DNA of 29,348 nt, from IMG/VR virus record IMGVR_UViG_3300024344_000092, positions 1-29,348 of that record, one strand, 5' to 3'. Position numbers and translations under genes: made by a program. The notes beneath the pieces are model-generated. The model searched no databases and had not been told where the DNA came from. It saw only the letters and a list, made by a program, of their open reading frames with translations. This document shows positions 1-7,602 of this stretch, in pieces; the first letter of the stretch is position 1, and every line of letters begins with the position of its first letter. The DNA comes from a virus.

Positions 1-3000
1 GTGGAACGATCAAATTAGTCTTAAAGAGTTAGACGTTAGAAACAATACTGGTAACACTACACCTGCAGCTACGTTTACGAATACAACGAATAACGCTAGC
101 AATCAAGTAGCAAACTTCCGAAGCACAAACACAACTAGAGCTGATAATGACGAAATATACCTTTCCTTTACTTTAGCAGATTCAGCAGGAAACCTAGATG
201 AGTTTGCAAGAATAACAGTAGTTGCTACTGATACTGACAGCACTAATGAAGATGGTGCTATAGAATTTGATGTTATGAAAGACGGAACCTTAACAAAGGT
301 TTGGGAAATAAAATCATACGGTGATGATGGAGCTACTCCAAGTATGTCTTTTGATATGAATATGGACTCCCTGACCATAGGGTCTGGGGCTGACACTGAC
401 GTATCTTTAACATTTGACGCTAATAGTGCTGATGGTGTTATTACATGGATGGAAGATGAAGATTACTTTAAGTTTTCTGACGAAATCCTTATGAACAGCA
501 CAGAGAAAATACTATTTGGTGATACAGGAACATTCATACACCAGTCTGCTGACGGTGTTTTAACTATTGAATCCGACACTACTGTAGATATTAACGGTGC
601 AGTAGTCTTAAATGGTGCGATTACAGGGGCAACTAACATTACTCTTTCAGGAGAATTAGATGCCGCAACCTTAGACATATCAGGTAACGCTGATATTGAT
701 GGCACACTTGAAGCTGATGCAATCACAATAGGTGGTACTACTCTTGCTGAATTTATATCAGACACGGTAGGAGCTATGGTAACTAGCAATACTGAAAGCG
801 GTATTACTGTTGCATATCAAGATGCAGATAACACCTTAGATTTTACAATAGGAACTCTTAACCAAGACACAACAGGCACAGCAGCTATTGCTACAACAGT
901 CACTATTACTGACAATGAAAGCACTAACGAAAACAACGCTTTAATCTTTACTTCAGGTGGAGATTTAGATGGTGGTAATATAGGGTTGGAATCTGATGGA
1001 GACCTTTATTACAATCCAAGCACAAGCACTTTAACCGTTCCTAATGTTTCAGTATCTGGGACTTTTTCAACAGTGAACAGTGTGACAATGGATGCAAACA
1101 ACGCTGTGATTTTTGAAGGTTCATCGGCAGATGCTCACGAAACAACACTTACTTCAGTAAATGCTACAGGAGACAGAACTATTAGTTTACCTAACGTAAG
1201 TGGTACACTCCCTGTTCTTGCGGCAGCTTCAACTACTCAAGTTAGTTCCACACCAGAAGAATTAAATATATTAGATGGGGCAACAGTAACTGTTGGTGAA
1301 TTAAATCTAATAGATGGGGATACAGCTAGAGGAACAACTGCGGTTGCTTCTGGGGACGGTATATTAATCAACGATGGTGGAACAATGCGAATGACTAATG
1401 TAGACACGGTGTCTACGTATTTCGCAAGTCATACTGTTGGTGGTGGGAATATAGTTACAACAGGAGCTTTAAATAGTGGTTCCATAACTTCAGGTTTTGG
1501 AAACATTGATACTGGTTCTTCAACAATTACAACAACTGGATTAATTTCTGGTGGTTCTTTGGACATTGATAATGTTTTAATTAATGGAACAACTATTGGT
1601 CACACTGATGACACAGATTTAATGACTGTAGCTGATGGGCTATTGACCATAGCTGGAGAGATAAGTGTAACTACTTTAGATATAGGTGGAACTAATGTTG
1701 GTTCTACAGCGGCAGAGTTAAATTTACTTGATGGTTCTGCTAAATCTACTTCATCAATAACGATTGCAGATGCAGATGCCTTTGTAGTTATTGATGGTAC
1801 AACTACTAAACAAATACCAGCTAGTGATATTAAAACTTATGCTTCTAGTGCTACTGCGGCAGATGACATTGCAACAGGCGATGGAGCTGTCAACATAGTC
1901 ACAACAAGTGGAAACATTACTATCGATGCACAGGCTAACGATACTGACGTAATCATCAAAGTTGATGACAATGGGTCAGCAGTAACCGCTGTAACCTTTG
2001 ATGGTAGCGATGAAGGTAATGCAATCTTTGTAAATGACATTCAATTAAAATCTGATTCTGCTGTACTTAAATTTGGTACAGACCTTGACACCACACTTAC
2101 CCATACAGACGGAACAGGTTTAACTTTAAACTCAACTAATAAACTAACCTTTGGAGATACTGGGACATTTATACATCAGTCCTCGGATGGTGTGCTTACA
2201 ATAGAATCAGATACTACAGTGGATATAAATGGAGCTGTTGTTCTTAACGGAGCAGTCACAGGAGCTACAAACATAACGCTTTCTGGCGAACTTGATGCTG
2301 CTACATTAGATATTTCAGGAAATGCTGACATAGACGGTACGCTAGAAACTGACAACCTAACGATAGGTGGTGCTCAAGGTTCTGATGGACAAGTATTAAC
2401 ATCTACTGGTTCTGGAGTTGCTTGGGAAGATGCTGGAGGTGGTGCAGTTTCAGCAGTTGCAAATGGTTCTAACAACAGAATTGTTACATTTAGTTCGTCA
2501 GACGCATTAAATGGGGAATCGACTTTTACTTATGATGGTTCACTTTTAACAATAACAGGAAGTAGTGATGGAAGTACACAGACAGGTTCACCTGGAGCAT
2601 ATGCTCCAGCATTTATAATAGAAAGCAATAATACAAATGATAATAACGGACCAGGTTTGGAAATTTATTCTAGCAAGGCGTCGGCTACAGACCAAAGCAA
2701 AGTAGGTTATATTAACTTTTTTGGTAAAAGTGATAATGGAACAAAAGTAGAAGTTGCACATATAGCAGCAATGCACTATGACGTTTCTAATGCTAGTCGT
2801 GATGCCAGAATATATTTTAGAATAGCTGCTGGTGCTGGTGGAACAACAGCAAATTATGACGCTTATCTTTCAGAAACTGGAGTATGGACAGATGCCTCAG
2901 ACGCTGCTACAAAAACATATGAGGGGACAGCACATTCAATTTATGGTGGGACTGATGGTAAAGTTATTACTGATAAAATAAAATCATTAGATATTGGTAG

Positions 3001-3208
3001 ATATTATAAAAAAGGCACTCCTAGTGATAAATTAGCTAAAGCTGAAAGACATATAAGCCCAACAGCACAAGATTGGTATACTATATTTGGAACTGGAGAA
3101 AACCCTGACACATCTGACGCACCTGGCATAGCAGCTAAAGATTTAGGTGGTGTTGCATTGATGGCTATAAAAGAACTAATTACTAGGGTAGAAGCCTTAG
3201 AATCATAG
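1..3208 (+). CDS. tail fibre protein with S74-type C-terminal chaperone (5' partial)
   Basis: The reading frame (codons from base 2) is open at the left edge, so the N-terminus that would attach to the virion is missing. The visible part, over 1,060 residues, is Gly/Thr/Asp/Ser-rich and beta-prone, as in trimeric receptor-binding fibres. ELNxLDG-type motifs occur at 1256-1279, 1298-1319 and 1715-1735, a signature common in marine phage fibres. A ~74-residue module occurs twice (515-736 and 2150-2371). The last ~110 residues resemble the peptidase S74 intramolecular chaperone. They have an SDAATK core (Ser codon 2897, Lys codon 2912, a +5 spacing as in the endosialidase Ser/Lys dyad), a central IGRYYKKG segment, and a terminal GVALMAIKELITRVEALE helix. 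Such domains trimerise the fibre and then cleave themselves off just before the Ser. Fibre assignment is firm; self-cleavage is inferred. Confidence 0.88.
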   Translation, partial: WNDQISLKELDVRNNTGNTTPAATFTNTTNNASNQVANFRSTNTTRADNDEIYLSFTLADSAGNLDEFARITVVATDTDSTNEDGAIEFDVMKDGTLTKVWEIKSYGDDGATPSMSFDMNMDSLTIGSGADTDVSLTFDANSADGVITWMEDEDYFKFSDEILMNSTEKILFGDTGTFIHQSADGVLTIESDTTVDINGAVVLNGAITGATNITLSGELDAATLDISGNADIDGTLEADAITIGGTTLAEFISDTVGAMVTSNTESGITVAYQDADNTLDFTIGTLNQDTTGTAAIATTVTITDNESTNENNALIFTSGGDLDGGNIGLESDGDLYYNPSTSTLTVPNVSVSGTFSTVNSVTMDANNAVIFEGSSADAHETTLTSVNATGDRTISLPNVSGTLPVLAAASTTQVSSTPEELNILDGATVTVGELNLIDGDTARGTTAVASGDGILINDGGTMRMTNVDTVSTYFASHTVGGGNIVTTGALNSGSITSGFGNIDTGSSTITTTGLISGGSLDIDNVLINGTTIGHTDDTDLMTVADGLLTIAGEISVTTLDIGGTNVGSTAAELNLLDGSAKSTSSITIADADAFVVIDGTTTKQIPASDIKTYASSATAADDIATGDGAVNIVTTSGNITIDAQANDTDVIIKVDDNGSAVTAVTFDGSDEGNAIFVNDIQLKSDSAVLKFGTDLDTTLTHTDGTGLTLNSTNKLTFGDTGTFIHQSSDGVLTIESDTTVDINGAVVLNGAVTGATNITLSGELDAATLDISGNADIDGTLETDNLTIGGAQGSDGQVLTSTGSGVAWEDAGGGAVSAVANGSNNRIVTFSSSDALNGESTFTYDGSLLTITGSSDGSTQTGSPGAYAPAFIIESNNTNDNNGPGLEIYSSKASATDQSKVGYINFFGKSDNGTKVEVAHIAAMHYDVSNASRDARIYFRIAAGAGGTTANYDAYLSETGVWTDASDAATKTYEGTAHSIYGGTDGKVITDKIKSLDIGRYYKKGTPSDKLAKAERHISPTAQDWYTIFGTGENPDTSDAPGIAAKDLGGVALMAIKELITRVEALES
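515..736 (+). repeat. tail-fibre internal repeat, copy 1
   Basis: This 74-codon module begins FGDTGTFIHQS and ends TIGG inside the fibre gene. Copy 2 lies at 2150-2371. By direct codon alignment 69 of 74 residues are identical, but 48 of those 69 shared residues use different codons. Confidence 0.93.
2150..2371 (+). repeat. tail-fibre internal repeat, copy 2
   Basis: This is the second copy of the module at 515-736. The five amino-acid differences are A/S, I/V, A/T, A/N and I/L. The DNA of the two copies shares almost no long identical runs even though the protein is nearly the same. Confidence 0.93.
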
Positions 3209-3217
3209 GAGATTGAT

Positions 3218-3373
3218 ATGAAATGGGGAACACTTAGACCACAGATTATGGCTAGCATTATAGTCCTAGGGGTACTTTCCTGCATAGGAATATTCCAAGG
3301 CTTCAATGAGATAGCCACTGGTTGTGTCGGCGGAATCACAGGTTTAGGATTTAAGTTATTGGAAAATGAATAA
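3218..3373 (+). CDS. 51-aa membrane peptide, possible holin-like protein
   Basis: A short gene beginning MKWGTLRPQIMASI, with an AGGAG ribosome site 7 bases before its ATG. Residues ~10-27 form a clear hydrophobic segment, and residues ~33-47 (Gly-rich, ending GLGFKLLENE) form a weaker second one, so it is probably an inner-membrane peptide with one or two spans. Its stop overlaps the next start (TAATG), so the two are translationally coupled. Position after the tail fibre, among other membrane proteins, would suit a lysis cassette, but no holin family was recognised and no endolysin is visible. Function unknown. Confidence 0.7.
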   Translation: MKWGTLRPQIMASIIVLGVLSCIGIFQGFNEIATGCVGGITGLGFKLLENE

Positions 3374-3876
3374 TGAAATTCTGGGAATACATTTTGTACA
3401 CCCATGAGCATAAAGAAAGTAGGAAGGGGAATATGATGGCAGCGATAAGTTTTTTTAGCTTGAAGCTCAAGCGACCTATCATGGTGAACACCCAAGATAT
3501 TACCCTAGTTCACCTTCCAAATGGTAGACCTGCTGCTAGGGCTACTGCTGAGTATGAAGGCAAGACATATAGATTGTATAAGTTATTAAAGGATTCGGAA
3601 GCTAAGGTATTAACACAGGAGGTTAAGATGTCAGCTATAGGAACGATAATGGCGTTATGGAATTTGAATCGTGGTTTGCCAGCCACAGGTAAAGTGGTTA
3701 TCAAAGAGGGAGTTGATGTTATAACTACTCTTGGTAAATCGCTAAAGGATAACAAGATTACTGCTAAAGAAAAGGCTGTCATAGTAAATGAGATACGACA
3801 GTTCTCTAATGCAGCGGTTAAATTACTGGAATCAATAACGATTCCTGAAGAAGCACCTAAAGGTAAGAAGAAGTAA
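3373..3876 (+). CDS. conserved-looking phage protein of unknown function, with strong internal start
   Basis: A 167-aa basic protein starting MKFWEYILYTHEH, coupled to the upstream peptide by a TAATG overlap. An alternative start at 3433-3438 (two adjacent ATGs) follows a GGAAGGGG sequence. The C-terminal half (MSAIGTIMALWNLN, from 3628) could be separate, because a perfect AGGAGG sits 5 bases before that in-frame ATG. The N-terminal part carries a TYRLYKLLKDSEAKVL segment. The C-terminal part is helical with a Lys-rich tail. No domain recognised. The gene lies between two membrane proteins in the late operon. Confidence 0.72.
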   Translation: MKFWEYILYTHEHKESRKGNMMAAISFFSLKLKRPIMVNTQDITLVHLPNGRPAARATAEYEGKTYRLYKLLKDSEAKVLTQEVKMSAIGTIMALWNLNRGLPATGKVVIKEGVDVITTLGKSLKDNKITAKEKAVIVNEIRQFSNAAVKLLESITIPEEAPKGKKK

Positions 3877-3924
3877 GAAGAAGGAAATTGAAAATACAGG
3901 TACTTCTTTTAACGAGGAGGTATT

Positions 3925-5301
3925 ATGAAAAACATTTTCGATATATTTAAAAAAGCTATTGTTAAAAAAAGGACAATCAAGCTCCCTGCTATAACAATGC
4001 CTAAGTTCAGGCTACCAAAGATAAAGGTTCCCAGGTTAAGAATACCTGTACCTCAAATATATATTCCTTTTAAAAAGATAGCTGTGATAGCAAGAAATAT
4101 AATTTCAACATTAGTAATAGTAACAGGTTCTGTAGGGCTACTAGTATCCTATATCAACCCTCTCCCATTTATTAACCAATACTATATAACAACACCACTT
4201 GTGAATGATAACGTAGCTTTGCTGTATGCAAACATTGAAATAGCACTTGGTGTTTCATCAGGATTAATATTGTTTGGCTTATTACTTCACGTTAATAACT
4301 TCAAGCAATGGTGGAGAAATATAAAAGCTACTCCAAGAGCAATACTAAATGCACCTATGGCTTTCTATAACAAGCTAAAGAAGTTTAGAGACTGGTTACT
4401 AGCTAAAATTGAATACCTAAATGCTGAGTCAGCTAAATGGCATAAAGCATTTACTGTACTGAGAAGTCCATACTCTTTGATGCGTAGCCTGGGGTTCAGC
4501 CCACAAATGGCAATCGCATTATTAACAGTAGGATCCACTGCAACCACTGGTGTAATCGTTAACGAGACTATCTTGGCTGAACGTAGCTTCAGTCGAGGAG
4601 ACAGTGGTGTGTATGCTGCTAGTGTTATCGGCAACGAGACACCACTTGATATACCAACCTCGTACTCCGAGAAGGAGAACACGCTTAGAATTGATTTAGG
4701 GACTACTCCTGTGCGTGAAATCACTATAGAGAATGTTACAGTGGGTACTGCCTACACAAACTCAACACTTCCACAAGGTGAAGCTAATGTTGTTCAGATA
4801 TCAGGGAATCCTAATGCAGAAAACTTTACTCCAACAAGATTAGAGATTGGTGAATTAATCTTTGAAAAGAATCGGTGTAAGAAATTAACCTTATCTGAGA
4901 TTAATGCACATACGATTATCGTTGAAGGCAATGCTTCAGACGGACAATCCATAGCACCGTCTCCTGGTACAGCCAGAATGAGAGCTATAGGTGGTGGTCA
5001 TCATCAGGCAGAAGCTATGATAACATCTGGCGGGACCTATGACCGTATATGGGTTCAGGCTCCTTCATCAGGCGTTAACGGAAAAATCGGAACTTTGAAA
5101 TTATCTAATCTTTATACTAAAGGTGGCGACTGTGTATTATCCAAGATGGATATTGGTACGTTAACTGTTAGATTAAATGAGATTGGTAATGGTGATGGAT
5201 TTGCCACTAAAGATTTCACGATAGCGACAACTGTGACTGGTGCTAATCTTTCCATTACTGATAACGTAGAAGTTTCAATATCAGAACCAGCAACTCAATA
5301 G
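3925..5301 (+). CDS. membrane-anchored beta-rich protein of unknown function
   Basis: A 458-aa protein with a GAGGAGG ribosome site. Residues ~17-50 form an unusual cationic proline ladder: basic-hydrophobic-basic-hydrophobic-Pro units such as KFRLP, KIKVP, RLRIP. Three hydrophobic segments follow, at ~54-76, ~103-122 and a weaker one at ~194-212, with a Lys/Trp-rich amphipathic stretch between the last two. The C-terminal ~220 residues are strand- and turn-rich with GGDC, IGNGDGF and repeated IGTL motifs, suggesting a parallel beta-helix or fibre-like domain. It is the last gene of the rightward block. It could be an outer-surface or superinfection factor made in the cell, or a virion protein. 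Not recognised. Confidence 0.75.
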   Translation: MKNIFDIFKKAIVKKRTIKLPAITMPKFRLPKIKVPRLRIPVPQIYIPFKKIAVIARNIISTLVIVTGSVGLLVSYINPLPFINQYYITTPLVNDNVALLYANIEIALGVSSGLILFGLLLHVNNFKQWWRNIKATPRAILNAPMAFYNKLKKFRDWLLAKIEYLNAESAKWHKAFTVLRSPYSLMRSLGFSPQMAIALLTVGSTATTGVIVNETILAERSFSRGDSGVYAASVIGNETPLDIPTSYSEKENTLRIDLGTTPVREITIENVTVGTAYTNSTLPQGEANVVQISGNPNAENFTPTRLEIGELIFEKNRCKKLTLSEINAHTIIVEGNASDGQSIAPSPGTARMRAIGGGHHQAEAMITSGGTYDRIWVQAPSSGVNGKIGTLKLSNLYTKGGDCVLSKMDIGTLTVRLNEIGNGDGFATKDFTIATTVTGANLSITDNVEVSISEPATQ

Positions 5302-5486
5302 TTAGGGTTGCTGTAGGTAGCGGCAGTCAGCTTTGAAGCTATGCTCATAAGCATAGTGTGATCAAGGTTAGGATTGTCTTCCTTTAACTTTAAAAGAAAG
5401 AGCTTATATGTCGAGTATATCTTTACCTCTCTCGAACGTATAGGCTCTTTTTCATTGCCCATATATATACGTTCTATGTTAGCCAT
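5295..5486 (-). CDS. doubtful 63-aa leftward protein
   Basis: The frame starts MANIERIYMGNEKEP and ends MSIASKLTAATYSNPNY. It overlaps the end of the rightward 458-aa gene by 7 bases. In favour: a balanced helical composition and an extended -10 element (TGGTATACT) ending 6 bases before its ATG, which would give a leaderless transcript. Against: no Shine-Dalgarno site, and two hairpins inside it (5339-5356 and 5397-5450), one of which looks like a terminator. It may be a small early protein or only a frame running through a terminator region. Confidence 0.38.
   Translation of the reverse strand: MANIERIYMGNEKEPIRSREVKIYSTYKLFLLKLKEDNPNLDHTMLMSIASKLTAATYSNPNY
5339..5356. other. perfect 7-bp hairpin after the rightward block
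   Basis: CTATGCT and AGCATAG flank a 4-base CATA loop, 38 bases after the stop codon of the 458-aa gene. There is no T-run, so it may be an mRNA 3'-end stabiliser or part of a compound termination region. Confidence 0.45.
5397..5452. terminator. apparent bidirectional terminator between convergent operons
   Basis: A long imperfect stem pairs AAAGAGC (5397-5403) with GCTCTTT (5444-5450) and continues inward through TTATATG-TCGAG against CTCGAACGTATAG. On the + strand it runs into TTTTTC; on the - strand into TTTCTTTT. It lies about 100 bases past the end of the rightward block, where a terminator is expected. It overlaps the doubtful 63-aa frame. Confidence 0.55.
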
Positions 5487-5492
5487 AGGGAA

Positions 5493-5501
5493 AGTATACC
5501 A
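5493..5501 (-). promoter_or_regulatory. extended -10 promoter candidate
   Basis: Read leftward, TGG followed by TATACT fits an extended -10 element (TGn plus a 5/6 hexamer). There is no good -35. Transcription would begin almost exactly at the ATG at 5486. Confidence 0.35.
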
Positions 5502-5740
5502 TAAATTAAAGACCCCACACCTGAAAAGAGAAGTAAACAAGTGTGAGGCCTTTAGGGTTTTTAACGAGTAATCATGTCCGTAGACTGGTGTGTTTTGTCT
5601 GATAATCAAATCTAAGCTAGAATTTTAAAGAGAATTTTTATATATGCCCTTGGAAAGGAAGACATATAACGTACTGTATCTATACAATTATTGGGTCGGA
5701 AATTTGAAGTCCACAGCCGCATGATGATTACTCGAAATAT

Positions 5741-5884
5741 TTAATTTTTTGCCTTTCTTTTTTTAGGAAAGCCTGCTTTCATATTAGCATATGCCTTCTT
5801 ACTAATCGTTGATTTGCTCTTAGGTCTGCTAATACCTTTACGTTTTCTTGCATTTATGTTTGCGTATAGTCCTCGTTTAGCCAT
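5741..5884 (-). CDS. small basic phage protein (47 aa)
   Basis: The product starts MAKRGLYANINARKRKG and ends GFPKKRKAKN. About a third of residues are Lys or Arg and none are acidic. Short proteins with the MAKRGLYANIN start are frequent in marine phages; I know no function for them. Its ATG overlaps the stop of the DUF6321-like gene (TAATG), so the two are co-translated from the promoter at 6173-6201. The composition would suit nucleic-acid binding or packaging with DNA, but that is inference. Confidence 0.8.
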   Translation of the reverse strand: MAKRGLYANINARKRKGISRPKSKSTISKKAYANMKAGFPKKRKAKN

Positions 5885-6147
5885 TACCATTTAACCTTAT
5901 TAGCCCAGTAAGCTGCTGACATCTTGCCTTTAGATATATTCTTGGCGTGTCGTGCTTTGAAACTTCTAGATCTTGGAGTATTGGTTTTATCCCCTGTCTT
6001 ACCTTGCTGTCCGAAGCGAATAGTTTTTACCTGATCTCCAGACTTAGCCACAACAACATGGGATTTGGTAGCGTGGCTAGGAGTTTTCTTTGGCTTATTA
6101 TAACCAGACACTCCAGCTCTCTTAAGTCTACTGTCTTTTGTTGCCAT
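5884..6147 (-). CDS. DUF6321-like protein
   Basis: An 87-aa very basic protein. The pattern MATKDSRLKRAGVSGYNKPK, then TPSHATKSHVVVAK, VKTIRFGQQG, and a C-terminal FKARHAKNISKGKMSAAYWA matches my memory of the DUF6321 family found in many marine phages. Function is unknown. The near-invariant FKARHxKNI(S/A)KGKMSAAYWA block suggests a conserved interaction surface. It has its own strong promoter immediately upstream and an AGGAG ribosome site, so it and the 47-aa gene form a transcription unit that can be expressed separately from the replication genes. Confidence 0.85.
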   Translation of the reverse strand: MATKDSRLKRAGVSGYNKPKKTPSHATKSHVVVAKSGDQVKTIRFGQQGKTGDKTNTPRSRSFKARHAKNISKGKMSAAYWANKVKW

Positions 6148-6172
6148 AGTAATCTCCTATGTTTTTTGGGAT

Positions 6173-6201
6173 ATCATACCAATACCATTATTTTTTGGCA
6201 A
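6173..6201 (-). promoter_or_regulatory. strong sigma70-type promoter for the DUF6321 pair
   Basis: Read leftward: TTGCCA (-35, 5/6), a 17-base spacer, TGG directly before TATGAT (-10, 5/6, extended TGn). Predicted start is near 6166, leaving a leader of about 20 bases with AGGAG before the ATG at 6147. Confidence 0.72.
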
Positions 6202-6218
6202 TACATAGATTTACATAG

Positions 6219-6274
6219 CACGAGGATCAACGAGAAACGATTTTTATTGAGTCGTTAGTCCTGTAGCACTCGGA
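6219..6274. repeat. 56-bp imperfect direct repeat, left copy
   Basis: 41 of 56 bases match the copy at 18209-18264 without gaps. The conserved core on the + strand includes ATCAAC and TTTTTATTG. It covers the last codons of the 44-aa gene and the spacer before the DUF6321 promoter. The two copies lie close to the two ends of the leftward block. Confidence 0.65.
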
Positions 6275-6389
6275 GAATTAGCTTTGAAACCTCTTCTTCG
6301 ATATGTTCTGGCTTCATATATTTCAACAACTCTCTTATGAATTCTTCTAATCGATCTAGGGTTTCATCAAGACTTACTAAGTCGTGCAT
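6255..6389 (-). CDS. 44-aa acidic helical protein
   Basis: The product starts MHDLVSLDETLDRLEEFIRE and ends ILRVLQD. The heptad-like spacing of Leu, Ile and Val suggests a single coiled coil or helical hairpin. It has an AAAGGAGA ribosome site, and its ATG overlaps the stop of the resolvase-like gene (TAATG). No family recognised. It may be a small partner of the adjacent nuclease. Confidence 0.6.
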   Translation of the reverse strand: MHDLVSLDETLDRLEEFIRELLKYMKPEHIEEEVSKLILRVLQD

Positions 6390-6712
6390 TATTCTGTCTC
6401 CTTTATATTAATTTCCTTTATTAAAAATGCACGAGCTGTGCCACGAGTCCAGACCTTAATGATTCCGCCTTGCTCGTAGCCAGACTCCTTGCTAGCTAGT
6501 TCATTCTGCTTTGTGGCTGATAGTATCCATTGTGGTACTGAGGATTGAGAACTCTTAACCTCATAGCAGGTAGTATCGTTATAGATATCTAAATGTTGGT
6601 ATCTTTTATCTAGGTTCCTGACACCACCTATAGCTTCTGCTATCCTACGTTCGTAGTGCTTACCACGTTGCCTGTTATTCCTGTTCTGTTTGTGTATTGC
6701 TGATTCCTTCAT
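6389..6712 (-). CDS. Holliday-junction-resolvase-like PD-(D/E)XK nuclease
   Basis: A 107-aa protein with the RGKHYERRIAEAIG helix (Arg-Gly plus catalytic-type Glu), then HLDIYND, then CYEVKSSQ, which together make the E...D...ExK active site of archaeal-Hjc-like and VRR-NUC-like small nucleases. A QNELA segment follows at the expected distance. Such enzymes cut branched DNA, so the likely role is resolving recombination or replication intermediates before packaging. Its start overlaps the end of the sigma-4-like gene by 38 bases. The exact subfamily (Hjc-like or another small PD-(D/E)XK nuclease) is not settled. Confidence 0.7.
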   Translation of the reverse strand: MKESAIHKQNRNNRQRGKHYERRIAEAIGGVRNLDKRYQHLDIYNDTTCYEVKSSQSSVPQWILSATKQNELASKESGYEQGGIIKVWTRGTARAFLIKEINIKETE

Positions 6713-7202
6713 CCTGGTATCCTTTTGTTATGTTTGATTCTTTTAATTTTTTCATAGATAACTTTTCAATTTGTTGGGATCTTTGCCTGGTAACACCAAG
6801 TTTATCTCCAATAAATTTCTGTGTTTTACATACTGGGCTGTCAGGATTTAATCCATACCTATCAATTATAAATGACTTATAGTGTTTTGGGAGAACACTA
6901 AGCACTTTAGAAATTGTTTTCTCTGTATCGTTGTAAGTGTTGATGCTTAGTGCAGAAAGAAAACGAATCCTGTTGCGATCTATACTGGTTTCTTCTGAAG
7001 ATATATATCTTTCTTTTACTATTTTTAAATCCCAAGACTTAGGATGCAATATGTCCCCACACTCGCACTCAAATTCATAGCTTGTAGTGTTGTCTTTAGT
7101 GTGGATAAGTGTGCCTATTATAATTCCACGATGCCCAAAATGATTTTCATAAGGCTCTCTTTTTTTAAATGTTGCCATGTCCCCATAATAAAGTTTACTC
7201 AT
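6675..7202 (-). CDS. sigma-70 region 4-like DNA-binding protein
   Basis: 175 aa. Residues ~96-155 follow sigma region 4: VLSVLPKHYKSFIIDRYGL, then a KTQKFIGDKLGVTRQR helix-turn-helix (VTRQR at 137-141, where sigma70 has VTRER), then QQIEKLSMKKLKE. Regions 2 and 3 are absent, so it is not a complete sigma factor. Residues ~5-60 form a compact beta-rich domain resembling SH3/KOW folds, with a CECG pair at 46-49. It overlaps the neighbouring genes on both sides. It could bind -35-like DNA, compete for the RNA polymerase beta flap, or act as an activator. See the alpha-CTD-like gene 2.7 kb upstream in the same operon. Confidence 0.78.
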   Translation of the reverse strand: MSKLYYGDMATFKKREPYENHFGHRGIIIGTLIHTKDNTTSYEFECECGDILHPKSWDLKIVKERYISSEETSIDRNRIRFLSALSINTYNDTEKTISKVLSVLPKHYKSFIIDRYGLNPDSPVCKTQKFIGDKLGVTRQRSQQIEKLSMKKLKESNITKGYQDEGISNTQTEQE

Positions 7203-7602
7203 GTTTTACCTCACAAGCTTTACAGTTAACTAAAACTTCTTCATCGCAACCTGAATCATTAATACATTTATTGTCTTCTGGTACAATTTGACGATACATT
7301 TTCTCTAGTCTATCCCATAAATCTAGGTTAGACAGAACATACCTTTGCCCTTGCACCATTCTTTTTTGAATCCTTGTTAAGTTTGCTTTCATACTTTCAG
7401 GGTCGCCAATCAAGCTTATAAAGTTAGCTTTGTTAGCTTTAACAATTGTGGTTATCTGTTCCGACTGTTCTTTAGTTACATTTTTTGGTGGGTCGATAGT
7501 TAGCATATCTCCATTAGTTCTTAAATTAAAACCCTGTTGTTGTATATGTTCATACAAGCCAATAAGAGTTTCAACTTTTCTAAGATCTTCTAAACGCTCC
7601 AT
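7195..7602 (-). CDS. protein with TubC_N-like N-terminus and Cys pairs
   Basis: 135 aa. Residues ~8-66 (ETLIGLYEHIQQQGFNLRTN, then LTIDPPKNVTKEQ, then ANKANFISLI) look like the TubC N-terminal docking-type helical/beta-hairpin domain that also occurs in phage and plasmid replication proteins. The middle is basic and helical with a KRMVQGQRYVLS stretch. The tail has four Cys (CINDSGC and CKAC) that could bind one zinc. It sits between the RepA-like ATPase and the sigma-4-like gene, overlapping both by 8-13 bases. It may be an accessory DNA-binding or helicase-partner protein. The domain match is tentative. Confidence 0.6.
   Translation of the reverse strand: MERLEDLRKVETLIGLYEHIQQQGFNLRTNGDMLTIDPPKNVTKEQSEQITTIVKANKANFISLIGDPESMKANLTRIQKRMVQGQRYVLSNLDLWDRLEKMYRQIVPEDNKCINDSGCDEEVLVNCKACEVKHE

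Noticed and set aside
515-2371. Diversity-generating retroelement template/variable repeat pair
   Set aside because: Differences are at third codon positions of all kinds and avoid amino-acid change, the opposite of adenine-directed variation. No reverse transcriptase is present.
5610-5740. Small RNA or tRNA in the spacer before the 47-aa gene
   Set aside because: No cloverleaf, conserved loop or strong promoter was found; only A/T-rich sequence with no supported element.
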